A stretch of 64,000 bases of DNA from Hyphomonadaceae bacterium (GCA_019753105.1 JAIELJ010000004.1:186001-250000); one strand, 5' to 3'; counted from the stretch's first letter, positions 25,345 through 35,151 are shown. Notes: a model not told the origin generated them from the letters alone. A program made the numbers and translations.

Positions 25345-26378
25345 TGGGCCTCGTGCTTGGCATTGAAACCGCATGCGACGATACGGCGGCGGCTGTCGTC
25401 GATGATCAACTGGCCGTGCGTTCGAGCGTTGTGTGGGGCCAAAAGCAGACACACCTCGCCTTCAACGGCGTCGTGCCCGAACTCGCGGCGCGCCGGCATG
25501 CCGAAGTGATCATGCAAGTCGTGAAGCAAGCGCTCGACGAAGCGGACGTTGGTCTTGATGATCTTTCCGCGATCGCCGTGAACAATCAGCACGGGCTGGT
25601 GCGTTCGGTCGTGGTCGGCGTATCGACGGCGCGCGGTCTTGCAGTAGCAACCGGCTTGCCGCTTATTCCGGTTCATCATGTCGAGGCGCACATCTTCTCC
25701 GCGATCATGACGAACCTCGAGCTTTTTGACGAGCACATCTGCTTGGCCGTTGCGGGCGGTCACAACGCGCTTATCCACGTACGCGGGATGGGTGATTACG
25801 AAGTCATCGGCCGCACGCTCGATGACAGCGCCGGCGAGGCGTTTGATAAGGTCGGTTCGTATCTCGGTTTGCCGTTTCCGGCAGGCGCGCAGGTTGATGC
25901 GCTGGCGCGCGGCGGTAATCCGCACGCTTACGATTTTCCGCGTCCCAAGATGAAAGACGGCACGCTAAACTTTAGCTTCAGCGGCTTGAAGACGCCGGTG
26001 CGTATGGTGGCTGAAAAGCTCCAGTCGCCGGATGGCGCGGCGGACGTTGCGGCGAGTTTCGAGCGCGCCGTCGTAGACGTGCTGATCGCCAAGACGTTGG
26101 CGGCGGCGGAGCAGAAGGGTGTCAAGCAAGTCAGCGTTGCCGGCGGCGTCGCTTGCAACACGCTGCTACGCCAGGAATTGCCACGTGCGGCGGCGGCGCA
26201 TGGGATCAAGGTCACGCTGACGCCGCCGAAGCTCTGTACGGACAACGCCGCGATGGTGGCGGGCCTCGCGCAATACAAATTACGCGAAGGCGCGGAGAGC
26301 AAGCTCGATATCGACGCCACGCCGAACGCGCCATTGGGCAAACGCGCCGCGAATTATCGGCCTAGTCAGTCCAGCTAG
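25344..26378 (+). CDS. tsaD: divergent TsaD (tRNA t6A37 threonylcarbamoyltransferase)
   Basis: A 344-residue TsaD/Kae1 protein, the enzyme that transfers threonylcarbamoyl to A37 of ANN-decoding tRNAs. The metal ligands are kept: HHVEAH (111-116) and Asp300 in CTDNAAM. GGH (138-140), DDSAGEAFDKV, NFSFSGLKTPVR and VAGGVACNTLLR are also present. Unusual is QHG at 82-84, where family members have GPG (AGPGLVGALLVG); other changes are IETACDDTAAA for IETSCDETA and VAGGHN for VSGGHT. The fold and metal site look intact. Confidence 0.88.
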   Translation: MGLVLGIETACDDTAAAVVDDQLAVRSSVVWGQKQTHLAFNGVVPELAARRHAEVIMQVVKQALDEADVGLDDLSAIAVNNQHGLVRSVVVGVSTARGLAVATGLPLIPVHHVEAHIFSAIMTNLELFDEHICLAVAGGHNALIHVRGMGDYEVIGRTLDDSAGEAFDKVGSYLGLPFPAGAQVDALARGGNPHAYDFPRPKMKDGTLNFSFSGLKTPVRMVAEKLQSPDGAADVAASFERAVVDVLIAKTLAAAEQKGVKQVSVAGGVACNTLLRQELPRAAAAHGIKVTLTPPKLCTDNAAMVAGLAQYKLREGAESKLDIDATPNAPLGKRAANYRPSQSS

Positions 26379-26440
26379 CCGCCGCATAGCGCTTGATTGC
26401 ACCCGCATCCGCGCTACCCCTGCCAGCAGGGGAGATCAAC

Positions 26441-28099
26441 ATGCATCTGAGCCGCCGCCGTTTCGGACAATTGTCGCTCGCAGCTTTGGCCGCCGCATGC
26501 GCGCGCACCGCGGGCGAGCCCGATCTGCTCATCTTCGGCGGCCCGATCTATACAGGCGTCGCCGCCAATCCACGCGTGGAAGCCTTGCGCATAAGCGGCG
26601 GTCGCATCGCGTTTGCGGGCGCATTGGCAGACGCACGCAACGGCGCGCGCGCCCAAGAAATTGATCTCGGTGGCGCTGCGGCGTTTCCCGGATTTACTGA
26701 TGCGCACGTGCATCTGACCGGCGTCGGCCAGCAGGCGATGTTGCTGGATTTGGTGGGCGTGGAATCGATCGCGGCGATGCAGCAGCGTTTGCGCGACTAC
26801 GCGACCGCTCACCCGCAGGGCCCAATCATCGGCCGCGGCTGGATCGAGACGCATTGGCCCGAGCGCCGCTTTCCGACGCGCGCCGATCTCGATGCGGTTG
26901 TGAGCGATCGCCCTGTCGTGCTGGAGCGCATCGATGGTCACGCTGTCGTGGCCAACACGGCAGCACTTGCGCTCGGTGGAATCGAGAACGGTACGCCTAA
27001 TCCTGCCGGCGGCAGTATCGAGCGCGATGCGTCCGGCGCCGCGACGGGCATGCTGATCGATAACGCAGCAAGCCTCGTGCAATCGCGCTTGCCTGCGCCG
27101 ACGCCAGAGCAACAACGTCAGGCGCTGGCGGAAGGCGCGCGTCTCTACGCATCGCGCGGCTGGACTGGCGTCTGCAACATGAGCACCGCCGCCGCCGAGG
27201 CTCAGTTTTTCGCGGATTTGGCGGCTTCCGGCGAAATGCCGCTCAAGGTCAACGTGTATCTCACACCGGGCGACGCCGAGCCTGTGTTTGAACGTGGGCC
27301 GTACGTTGATGATACGGGTCTCGTTCATGTGCGCGGCGTGAAAATGTATATGGATGGCGCGCTTGGCTCGCGCGGCGCCGCGTTGTTGCGCCGTTACAGC
27401 GACGCGCCGACAGATGGTCTGTTGGTCACGCCGGTCGAGGATATCCGCGCGATGTTGTTGCGCGCGCGCGAACGCAACGTACAGATCGCAACGCACGCGA
27501 TCGGCGATCGCGGCAATCGCTTGGTGCTGGATGCGTACCGCGATGTGTTCGGCGGCAATGCCGAAGCGCTGCGCGCCGTGCGCTGGCGCATCGAGCATGC
27601 GCAAGTGATCGCACCTGAGGATCTGTCGCGTTTTGCCGAGCTCGGAGTTATTGCGTCCATGCAGCCGTCGCACGCCATCAGCGATCTGCACTTCGCACCG
27701 TCTCGTCTTGGCGCCGACAGATTGGGTGGCGCCTATGCGTGGAAAGCCTTGCTCGACTCCGGCGCCCATCTCGCTGCCGGCAGCGATGCGCCGGTGGAGC
27801 GTGGCGATCCTCTGATTGAGTTTTATGCCGCGGCCCATCGCCATGACCTCAACGGGTTCGCCGGGCCAGATTGGCATCCGGAGCACACGCTTTCACGCAC
27901 GCAGGCGCTCGCTGCGCTCACGACCGGCGCCGCGTACTCGGCCTTTGAGGAGAGTGAGCGCGGCACTTTGGAAGTGGGTAAGCGGGCTGACGTCAGCGTG
28001 TTCTCCGCGGACCTCATGGAAGCCGGGCCGGCGGCCATTCCGCGGGCCCAAGCTGTGCTGACCGTGTCGGGCGGCAGGGTCACGCACTCGACGCTCTAG
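26441..28099 (+). CDS. amidohydrolase family 3 (YtcJ-like) lipoprotein
   Basis: A 552-residue metal-dependent amidohydrolase. It starts HLSRRRFGQLSLAALAAACA: a twin-arginine motif (SRRRFG) and a lipobox-like AAAC, so it is probably a Tat-exported lipoprotein. The metal site motifs are FTDAHVHLTG, KMYMDGALGSRGAAL (usually the carboxylated Lys), ATHAIGDRG, IEHAQVI and AAGSDAPVE. The YtcJ group hydrolyses cyclic amides or N-acyl compounds of unknown identity. GGGGAG at 26429-26434 supports the ATG at 26441. Confidence 0.88.
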   Translation: MHLSRRRFGQLSLAALAAACARTAGEPDLLIFGGPIYTGVAANPRVEALRISGGRIAFAGALADARNGARAQEIDLGGAAAFPGFTDAHVHLTGVGQQAMLLDLVGVESIAAMQQRLRDYATAHPQGPIIGRGWIETHWPERRFPTRADLDAVVSDRPVVLERIDGHAVVANTAALALGGIENGTPNPAGGSIERDASGAATGMLIDNAASLVQSRLPAPTPEQQRQALAEGARLYASRGWTGVCNMSTAAAEAQFFADLAASGEMPLKVNVYLTPGDAEPVFERGPYVDDTGLVHVRGVKMYMDGALGSRGAALLRRYSDAPTDGLLVTPVEDIRAMLLRARERNVQIATHAIGDRGNRLVLDAYRDVFGGNAEALRAVRWRIEHAQVIAPEDLSRFAELGVIASMQPSHAISDLHFAPSRLGADRLGGAYAWKALLDSGAHLAAGSDAPVERGDPLIEFYAAAHRHDLNGFAGPDWHPEHTLSRTQALAALTTGAAYSAFEESERGTLEVGKRADVSVFSADLMEAGPAAIPRAQAVLTVSGGRVTHSTL

Positions 28100-28117
28100 C
28101 GCGCTGCCGCTGCGGCG

Positions 28118-28244
28118 CCCTGGACACACTCAGAGCGCGAAGCTTCCCGCGAACCACGCGAGGGCCCTTGCCAATGCCACCGGTTTCTGCGTACTCCTGA
28201 AAAAAGACACCGGTGGCAATAGACCGACAAGATGGTGTCCAGGG
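28118..28244 (+). promoter_or_regulatory. nested inverted repeats upstream of the TonB receptor
   Basis: Two perfect 10-bp inverted repeats are nested. The outer pair is CCCTGGACAC (28118-28127) with GTGTCCAGGG (28235-28244). The inner pair is TGCCACCGGT (28175-28184) with ACCGGTGGCA (28209-28218). The right inner arm contains the self-complementary CACCGGTG. Such CG-centred sites resemble LacI-family operators that control TonB receptors for sugars in this group of bacteria; that link is inference. The outer arms could form a leader hairpin. Confidence 0.5.
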
Positions 28245-28313
28245 AAGAAACGCGGCCTGAAGGTTGGGGTGCGGACTGCCGCCCCTTAATCCTGGCCTGC
28301 CGGGGAGGGACTT

Positions 28314-31094
28314 ATGGCGGCGAAGAAATCGGCTTGGAAATTGGGTGCGTTCGGGACGGCCTCAGCGGCGGTCCTGACGATGGCGCTCGGCCTCAGCGCC
28401 GGCAGCGTCGCGATGGCGCAAGACGAAACGGAGATGGATGAGGAAATCATCGTCACCGGCTTCCGCGGCAGCTTGGAAGCGGCCATCGACATCAAGCGCG
28501 ACGAAGTCGGCGCTGTTGACGTCATCGTCGCCGAGGACATCGCCGATTTCCCGGACCTCAACCTCTCTGAATCAATTCAACGCGTGCCGGGCGTGGCCAT
28601 CACGCGTGACGCCGGCGAAGGCCGCCAGATTTCGGTGCGCGGCCTCGGCGCACAATTCACCCGCGTCCGCATCAACGGCATGGAAACGCTGGCCACAACC
28701 GGCGGCACAGATGCCGTCGGCGGCACCAATCGCGCGCGCTCGTTCGACTTCAACATTTTCGCCTCTGAACTCTTCAACTCGATCACCGTGCGCAAGAGCG
28801 CCTCGGCTGAAGTCGAAGAAGGTTCGCTCGGCGCCACCGTCGATCTGCAGACGGCGCTGCCGTTTGACTATGACGGCTTCACCATGGCCGCATCGGGCCA
28901 GCTTCACTACAACGATCTCTCCGAAAGCACAGATCCGCGACTTGCATTCCTGGTCAGCAATCGCTGGGGCAATATCGGCGCACTGTTCTCAGTCGCTTAC
29001 AGCGATCGCGAGTCGCTGGAAGAGGGCGCCAGCACCGTGCGCTGGCAAAACGGCACGGGTTCGGGCGCGGGCTTCGGCTCGGAAACGACAGGCTACACGT
29101 TGGCGCAGCTCAACGCAGCGTTCCGCCCGCGTATCCCGCGCTACGATGTTTATCAGCATGAGCAAGAGCGCCTGGGCGTCACAGGCGCGCTGCAATGGCG
29201 CCCGTCAAACGCAACGGAAGTCACGCTGAGCGCGCTCTATGCCAACTTCGAAGGCACGCGCAGTGAATCGTTCTTGCAAGCGCCGGTCTTCTCAACCAAC
29301 GGCGCAAGCGGCATCGGCGGCGTCACAGTCACCGACGCTGTGATCCAAGGCAATTCGCTGGTCTATGGCGTATTCAACGGCGTCGATATCCGCTCAGAGC
29401 TTCGCTACGACGAACTCTCGACCGAGTTCACGCAACTTACGCTCAACATCAATCACGATTTCTCAGATCGCCTGCGCTTCCGCGGCATGGCCGGCACCGC
29501 CGAGTCGGATCACCAAAACCCGATCCAAACGACGCTGCTGTTCGATGCCAACAACATCAACGGTTATAGCTACGATTTCCGCGGCGATAATCGCCTGCCG
29601 CTGATCACCTACGGCACGACCGATCTCACCAATCCGTCGACGTGGACGCTTTCGCAAATTCGTCTGCGGCCGCAGTCGGCGCTCAACACCTACGATACGG
29701 TTTCGGGTGATCTCGAATTCGACGTGACGGACGTATTCTCGCTGAATGGCGGCATAGTCTGGCGCAGCTATGACTTCGAGACGACAGAACAGCGCCGCTC
29801 GAACGGCACGGCATCCAACCAGGAAGCCTCGCTCCCGGGCTTCGCTTCGGGCACGCCGATCGCTAACTACAGCTACATCATGCAGCTGACCGGTCGTGGT
29901 CTCGATTTGCCAACGGGCTTGCCGACACAATGGCTTGTGCCGGACATCAACGCTGCGGCTTCGCTCTGGGATCTCTACAACACCTCTGTGTTCCCGATGG
30001 GCATCGAGCCGGCGCTCGGCAACAACAACGCCATCACCGAAGAAACTCTGGGCGGATACATCCAACTTGGCTGGGTGACGCCGGAAGGGCGCTTCCGCGG
30101 CAATGTTGGCGTCCGCTACGTCGAAACCGACCAATCGAGCACGGGCTACACATTCAGTGGCGGCGTGCCGGTGCTGACGACGGCTGAGCGCAGCTACAAT
30201 GACGTGCTTCCGTCCCTCAACATGGTGATCGAGCCGGTCGACGATCTGCTCTTCCGTTTCGCCGCAGCGCGCGTGATGTCGCGTCCGAACCTGGGCTTCC
30301 TCGCGCCAGGTGCGGCGGTCAGTGTCAGCGGCTCCAACCGCACCGTTACTGCCGGCAACCCGGAACTCGATCCGATCAGCGCAGATGCATACGACTTCAG
30401 CGCTGAATGGTACTTCACGGAAGGCGGGCTCTTCTCGGCTGCCTACTTCGTGCGCGACATCGACTCGTTCATCCAAACCGTGCGCGAAGATCGTCCGTTC
30501 ACGGGCAATTCGCTCGGCCTGCCGGATAGCGTAGCGACCGCTGCTTGCGGCGCGGTCGTCGGCTGCAACGCCAGCGTCGATTGGGCTTTCAACCTGCCGC
30601 GCAACACGCCCGGCGGCCCGGTCAGCGGCTACGAAATCGGCTTGCAATTGCCGTTCTTCTGGGCGGAAGGCTTCTGGGCGAACTTCGGCTTACTCGCGAA
30701 CTATACGCGCATCCTCGAGGCGGACGTTCAGTACGTTGACGGCCTCGGCAACCCGACGCTCGAAGGGCCGCTGCTGCAGCTCTCGGATCGTTCGTGGAAC
30801 GCGACTGTCTATTACGAAGACGATCGCTTCAGCGCCCGTGTCTCGGCTGCATACCGCAGTGAGTATCCAACGACGCTCCCAGGCCGTAACGGCAACGCGA
30901 CGGAAGAGACGACATCATCGCTCAACATCGACTCGGCTGCGCGCTGGAACGTCAATGATCGCTTCGCGCTGACCTTCGAAGGCGTGAACCTGACCGACGA
31001 AGTCAACGATCAGTATCTGACGCCGGATGATCGTCTGTCGTTCTATCACCATTACGGCCGCTCATTCTTCGTGGGCTTCCGTTACACGAACTAA
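28314..31094 (+). CDS. TonB-dependent receptor (Xanthomonas/Caulobacter type)
   Basis: A 926-residue outer-membrane receptor. A signal peptide ends near SVAMAQ and a TonB box-like EEIIVTGFRGSL follows. The plug domain has ESIQRVPGVAITRDAGEGRQ, ISVRGLGAQFTRVRINGM and RSFDFNIFASELFNSITVRK. The rest is an antiparallel barrel with repeated aromatic strands ending FFVGFRYTN. It matches the Xanthomonas/Caulobacter TonB receptor class often used for sugar or peptide uptake. A GGGGAGGG site precedes the ATG and a strong terminator follows, so it is monocistronic. Ligand unknown. Confidence 0.93.
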   Translation: MAAKKSAWKLGAFGTASAAVLTMALGLSAGSVAMAQDETEMDEEIIVTGFRGSLEAAIDIKRDEVGAVDVIVAEDIADFPDLNLSESIQRVPGVAITRDAGEGRQISVRGLGAQFTRVRINGMETLATTGGTDAVGGTNRARSFDFNIFASELFNSITVRKSASAEVEEGSLGATVDLQTALPFDYDGFTMAASGQLHYNDLSESTDPRLAFLVSNRWGNIGALFSVAYSDRESLEEGASTVRWQNGTGSGAGFGSETTGYTLAQLNAAFRPRIPRYDVYQHEQERLGVTGALQWRPSNATEVTLSALYANFEGTRSESFLQAPVFSTNGASGIGGVTVTDAVIQGNSLVYGVFNGVDIRSELRYDELSTEFTQLTLNINHDFSDRLRFRGMAGTAESDHQNPIQTTLLFDANNINGYSYDFRGDNRLPLITYGTTDLTNPSTWTLSQIRLRPQSALNTYDTVSGDLEFDVTDVFSLNGGIVWRSYDFETTEQRRSNGTASNQEASLPGFASGTPIANYSYIMQLTGRGLDLPTGLPTQWLVPDINAAASLWDLYNTSVFPMGIEPALGNNNAITEETLGGYIQLGWVTPEGRFRGNVGVRYVETDQSSTGYTFSGGVPVLTTAERSYNDVLPSLNMVIEPVDDLLFRFAAARVMSRPNLGFLAPGAAVSVSGSNRTVTAGNPELDPISADAYDFSAEWYFTEGGLFSAAYFVRDIDSFIQTVREDRPFTGNSLGLPDSVATAACGAVVGCNASVDWAFNLPRNTPGGPVSGYEIGLQLPFFWAEGFWANFGLLANYTRILEADVQYVDGLGNPTLEGPLLQLSDRSWNATVYYEDDRFSARVSAAYRSEYPTTLPGRNGNATEETTSSLNIDSAARWNVNDRFALTFEGVNLTDEVNDQYLTPDDRLSFYHHYGRSFFVGFRYTN

Positions 31095-31120
31095 CTCCTC
31101 CTAAGCATCGGACCTCATCA

Positions 31121-31149
31121 GGGCGCTGGCGAAAGCCGGCGCCCTTTTT
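31121..31149 (+). terminator. Rho-independent terminator of the TonB receptor gene
   Basis: GGGCGCTGGC and GCCGGCGCCC form a 10-bp stem (one T-G pair) closed by a GAAA tetraloop at 31131-31134, directly followed by five Ts. It lies 27 nt after the stop codon. Confidence 0.9.
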
Positions 31150-31157
31150 CTTTGCGG

Positions 31158-32714
31158 TCAAATGAACGCCGCGCGCGCCGCTTGCTCTAAGCCTGGTGGG
31201 GAGAGGGGGCCGTGTTCGAGCATGGCGGTGTGGAAGCGCTTCGCATCGAAGCGATCGCGCAATTCACGGCGCAGGCGCTCGCGCAGATCGCCGATATGCA
31301 ACATCGCGAGCCCTTGAGCGGTGTAGACGCCCGGCTGCACGCAAAAGCGCAGCACGTCTTCTTCGATGGTCACGAAGGCGATGCTCTCGCCCTGTAGCGC
31401 GCGCATTTCCTCAATTGCACGTTCGCGGCTCCAACGCATGGCGTGGATGCCGGTGTCGCAAACGATGCGCGCGGTGCGGAAGAGCATCCATTGCAGATAG
31501 CCGATGCGGCCGAGCGGATCGCCTTCGAATGCGCCATTCTCGTCCGCCAATTGTTCGGCGTAAGAGGACCAGCCTTCGAGATAGCCGCTGGCGTAGCGCT
31601 CCTGCAGCGTCGCGATATTGGCGGCGCCAGCGAATGGCGCTTGGTAGATGTGGCCGGGGATGAGTTCGTGGTGCACGACGCCCGGCAGCGTCCAGCTCGC
31701 GCGCGGCGCGCCGAGATCGACGAGGTAGGCTGAGCCTTGGCGGCGGCCCTGCGCGCCGTTGTCTTCTTGGCGCGCGGGGAGGCGGCGCACGTCCGCCGGC
31801 GTTTCCATCGTATCGACCAGAACATCGCGCAGCACAGTGCGCACGCGCGTGAGGCTCGCGGCCATATCGGCGATGGCGCGGTCTTTGCCGGCGTCATCCT
31901 GCCCGTACAAATAACGCGGATCGCGCGCCAGAACCCGCAAACGCTCGGCGACATCGCCTTGCGTGAGTCCGCGGGCGCGTAGCAGCACATCCGCTTCGCT
32001 TTGCAGCGACCGGCAGCGATCGCGCGCGCGCGCATGCGCTTCGCGCGGATCGACGGGCGCGCCGAGCTGAAACTGCAGGACTGTCGCGTAATATTCCTCG
32101 CCATTCGACAAGCGCCACATGCCGGGTTCGCTGCCGGCGCGTGGACGCAGCTCGCGCACTGTCTCAAGCTGCCGCACCAACGCTTCATGGATCTCGCGCC
32201 CATCGCCCTCGGCGTGCGGCGCAACGCGGGCGATAGCCTGAACCAGTTGGCGCTCCGCCGCTTCCAGCGCAAAATCCGGTGCGATCACGCCACGCGAGGC
32301 GTGGCCCAGAATGCGGTTCGTGTCGCGCTCGACTTCACGCATCCAGTAGCGCGGCGCGTCGTCCGCGCGCATTTCGGCAGCACGCCGCCAAGAGCCGCTG
32401 CGATGCGTGACCGGGTAGGGGTAACCCGCCGAGCCCCAATTCATGCGCGAGAGTGCTGCGTCCGCTTCAATGCCCGGCGCGATTGCGTCGTAGAGAATGC
32501 GCCCGCGCGGCGTCAGCCGCGATGCATCGTAGCGGCGGAGCAAGAACGCGCGCGTGCTGCGCGACCGGTCGGCCAAGCGATCCACGAACGCGCGGAAGTC
32601 CGCATCCGCCGCCGGATCAGGTTCAGCCGGCAGTGCAGGCGCGCTCGCGCAGCCCGCAAGCGAAGCAGCGCCGGCAAGCAGCAGCGAACGGCGATCGATA
32701 GAGTTAATGCGCAT
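31158..32714 (-). CDS. DUF885 family lipoprotein, putative metallopeptidase
   Basis: A 518-residue protein with a lipoprotein signal (RRSLLLAGAASLAGCAS). It belongs to DUF885, a family with M32/M3-like metal motifs: HHELIPGHIYQ contains the His-Glu-x3-His pattern and GYLEGWSSYAEQLADE supplies a further Glu. C-terminal IGDLRERLRRELRDRFDAKRFH is also typical. It is probably an exported zinc peptidase. It converges on the TonB receptor gene and ends 9 nt beyond that gene's terminator. Confidence 0.88.
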   Translation of the reverse strand: MRINSIDRRSLLLAGAASLAGCASAPALPAEPDPAADADFRAFVDRLADRSRSTRAFLLRRYDASRLTPRGRILYDAIAPGIEADAALSRMNWGSAGYPYPVTHRSGSWRRAAEMRADDAPRYWMREVERDTNRILGHASRGVIAPDFALEAAERQLVQAIARVAPHAEGDGREIHEALVRQLETVRELRPRAGSEPGMWRLSNGEEYYATVLQFQLGAPVDPREAHARARDRCRSLQSEADVLLRARGLTQGDVAERLRVLARDPRYLYGQDDAGKDRAIADMAASLTRVRTVLRDVLVDTMETPADVRRLPARQEDNGAQGRRQGSAYLVDLGAPRASWTLPGVVHHELIPGHIYQAPFAGAANIATLQERYASGYLEGWSSYAEQLADENGAFEGDPLGRIGYLQWMLFRTARIVCDTGIHAMRWSRERAIEEMRALQGESIAFVTIEEDVLRFCVQPGVYTAQGLAMLHIGDLRERLRRELRDRFDAKRFHTAMLEHGPLSPPGLEQAARAAFI

Positions 32715-32731
32715 CCCGAAACGAGGATACG

Positions 32732-32764
32732 CAAAAAGCTAACCCCGCGCACTGCGCGGGGTTA
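32732..32764 (-). terminator. Rho-independent terminator of ctrA
   Basis: On the minus strand, TAACCCCGCGC and GCGCGGGGTTA form an 11-bp stem with a 3-nt loop (32740-32764), followed by GCTTTTTGC (32731-32739). It starts 28 nt after the ctrA stop codon. Confidence 0.9.
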
Positions 32765-32792
32765 ACGGTAGAATTCGATTGTCGGTGTGGGC

Positions 32793-33515
32793 TTAAGCCG
32801 CTGCGACGCCGCTGGTGACCGTGGCGGTAGCGCCGGCTTCTTGCGGATCGCGCAGCACGTAGCCGCGGCCCCAGACTGTCTCGATGTAGTGTTCGCCACC
32901 CGTGGCGGCCGCCAGCTTCTTGCGCAGCTTGCAGATGAACACGTCAATGATCTTGAGTTCAGGCTCGTCCATGCCGCCATAGAGGTGGTTCAGGAACATC
33001 TCTTTGGTGAGCGTCGTGCCTTTACGGAGCGAGAGCAGCTCCAGCATTTGATATTCTTTGCCCGTCAGGTGGACGCGCTGGCCGGTGACTTCGACGGTCT
33101 TCGCATCAAGGTTGACCGTGATGTCGCCCGTTTTGATAACGGAATGAGCGTGACCCTTGGAGCGGCGGACGATCGCGTTGATGCGGGCGATCAGTTCGTC
33201 CTTGTTGAAGGGCTTGGTCATGTAATCGTCGGCGCCGTAGCCGAGGCCGCGGACCTTCGTGTCGATGTCGGCGGTGCCCGAGAGGATCAGGATCGGCGTG
33301 TTAACGCGCGCGACACGGAGCTGCTTCAGCACATCGTAGCCGTGCATGTCGGGCAGCGTCAGGTCGAGTACGATGATATCGTAATCGTAGAGCTTGCCGA
33401 GATCGATGCCTTCCTCGCCGAGGTCGGTCGTGTAGATGTTGAAGCCCTCGGACTTGAGCATAAGCTCAATGCCCTGCGCCGTGGCGCTATCGTCTTCAAT
33501 CAACAAAACTCGCAT
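32793..33515 (-). CDS. ctrA: cell-cycle master response regulator CtrA
   Basis: A 240-residue OmpR-type response regulator matching CtrA over its full length. The receiver has the acidic pocket IEDDS, phospho-acceptor Asp51 in [15 protein letters not shown] and Lys in [15 protein letters not shown]. The DNA-binding domain has [20 protein letters not shown] and [32 protein letters not shown]. It ends in Ala-Ala (SGVAAA), as expected for ClpXP-degraded CtrA. CtrA blocks replication initiation and activates flagellar and division genes. Its promoter region is rich in GANTC sites. Confidence 0.97.
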   Translation of the reverse strand: MRVLLIEDDSATAQGIELMLKSEGFNIYTTDLGEEGIDLGKLYDYDIIVLDLTLPDMHGYDVLKQLRVARVNTPILILSGTADIDTKVRGLGYGADDYMTKPFNKDELIARINAIVRRSKGHAHSVIKTGDITVNLDAKTVEVTGQRVHLTGKEYQMLELLSLRKGTTLTKEMFLNHLYGGMDEPELKIIDVFICKLRKKLAAATGGEHYIETVWGRGYVLRDPQEAGATATVTSGVAAA

Positions 33516-33831
33516 TAAATGCTCCCCGACCTAGCAAGAGCTTGGCAACGTTAATCCACAGAATCGCTATCAACCCTCTAAGAAGTGTTAACAGCGCAAC
33601 GATTTAGTATCGTTATCCTGGTCTTGTTGCCTGCCCCGCCGCTCCATCAGCTCCGTTAAGAGACGTGAATCAGAGTTCGATTCAGCGAGCAAGCACTAGT
33701 TGCTGCAGAAAATCTGATCGCAAGCGGTTGATTTTGAATCGGGCAACGAATGAGCCGTGTGTTGCAACGCTTAGCGTTAGGATTTGATTCACCATACGCG
33801 CTGATGAAAGTGTGAGGAAACGCACGGCGCG
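33516..33831. promoter_or_regulatory. ctrA/fliI intergenic region with five GANTC sites
   Basis: GANTC, the CcrM methylation site, occurs at 33561-33565, 33667-33671, 33679-33683, 33736-33740 and 33786-33790. Given the local base composition, fewer than one would be expected in 230 bp. In Caulobacter the methylation state of a GANTC site controls a ctrA promoter. TTAA half-sites occur at 33551, 33588 and 33656, but none is paired at the TTAA-N7-TTAA spacing of a CtrA box. Confidence 0.6.
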
Positions 33832-35151
33832 ATGCCATCATTACTTTCTAAGCTTGCTGAAGAGATCAATGCGCTCGAGCCGCGACGGTTCGAAGGGCGT
33901 GTGACAGGCTTGTCAGGGTTCCTCATCGAAGCAACCGGACCAGTTGAAGCGCTGGCGCTCGGCGCGCGCGCGACTGTGCACGGCCATACGACCATGCGCG
34001 GCGAGATCGTCGGCTTCCGCGGCGATCGCGCGCTGATCGCGCCATACGATGCGATCGAAGCGATCCGCCCGGGCGCGCGTGTGGTGCTCGAAGGTGGCGC
34101 GCCGATGGCGCGGCCGTCGCGCGCTTGGCTTGGGCGCGTGATCGATTGCTTTGGCAACCCGGTCGACGGCGAGGGCCCGCTACCGCAGGGCTTGAAGCCG
34201 CACATGGTCCGCGCTGCGCCGCCATCCGCGCACGATCGTTCGCGCGTCGGCGGCAGGCTCGATGTCGGTGTCCGTGCTCTGAACATCTTCGCGGCGCTCT
34301 GCCGTGGCCAGCGCATGGGCGTGTTCGCTGGTTCGGGTGTTGGTAAGTCGGTGCTGATGTCGATGCTGGCGCGCGGCGCCAACGCCGATGTCATCGTCAT
34401 CGGTCTCGTCGGCGAGCGCGGCCGCGAAGTGAAGGAATTCATCGAGGATACGTTGGGCGAGGAGGGCCGGCGCCGCTCGGTCGTCGTCGTTGCGACCTCC
34501 GACGAAACCGCCGCGCGCCGCCGCCTCGCGCCGCACATGGCTTGCGCCGTGGCCGAGCACTTCCGCGATGAAGGCCTCGACGTTCTGCTGCTGATCGACT
34601 CCGTCACGCGCTTTGCAATGGCGCAACGCGAGATCGGTCTGAGTGTCGGCGAGCCGCCGACGACAAAAGGCTACACGCCGTCTGTGTTTGCGGAGCTGCC
34701 GAAACTGCTCGAACGCGCGGGGCCCGGCCGCGAAGGCGAGGCGGGCTCGATCACCGCGCTCTTTACCGTGCTCGTCGATGGCGACGATCATAACGAACCG
34801 ATCGCCGATGCCGTGCGCGGCATCCTCGATGGTCACATCGTCATGGAGCGCGCGATTGCCGAGCGTGGCCGCTATCCGGCCATCAACGTGCTAAAGTCGA
34901 TCTCACGTCTCATGCCGATGTGTCACACGGCGGAAGAGAACGTGCTCGTCGGCAAGGCGCGCGAAATGCTCAGTCTCTATGGCGAGATGGAAGAACTCAT
35001 TCGCATCGGCGCTTACAAGGCTGGTGCCGACATGCAAGTCGATGAGGCTGTCCGCGTGCGTGGCGCGCTCGAGCGCGTGCTGACACAAGGCCGCGACGAG
35101 CAGTCGAGCATTGATGAAAGTTTCCGTATGCTGGCTGAGGCATTGTCGTGA
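33832..35151 (+). CDS. fliI: flagellar export ATPase FliI
   Basis: A 439-residue type III export ATPase. The Walker A is in [15 protein letters not shown] near residue 165. [17 protein letters not shown], the Walker [22 protein letters not shown] and [25 protein letters not shown] identify the FliI/SctN family. With FliH and FliJ it delivers export substrates to the flagellar gate. It is divergent from ctrA, and fliJ overlaps its stop (GTGA). Confidence 0.96.
   Translation: MPSLLSKLAEEINALEPRRFEGRVTGLSGFLIEATGPVEALALGARATVHGHTTMRGEIVGFRGDRALIAPYDAIEAIRPGARVVLEGGAPMARPSRAWLGRVIDCFGNPVDGEGPLPQGLKPHMVRAAPPSAHDRSRVGGRLDVGVRALNIFAALCRGQRMGVFAGSGVGKSVLMSMLARGANADVIVIGLVGERGREVKEFIEDTLGEEGRRRSVVVVATSDETAARRRLAPHMACAVAEHFRDEGLDVLLLIDSVTRFAMAQREIGLSVGEPPTTKGYTPSVFAELPKLLERAGPGREGEAGSITALFTVLVDGDDHNEPIADAVRGILDGHIVMERAIAERGRYPAINVLKSISRLMPMCHTAEENVLVGKAREMLSLYGEMEELIRIGAYKAGADMQVDEAVRVRGALERVLTQGRDEQSSIDESFRMLAEALS

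Noticed and set aside
33551-33659. TTAA half-sites upstream of ctrA as a CtrA box
   Set aside because: None of the three is paired at the required TTAA-N7-TTAA spacing, so autoregulation cannot be claimed from sequence.
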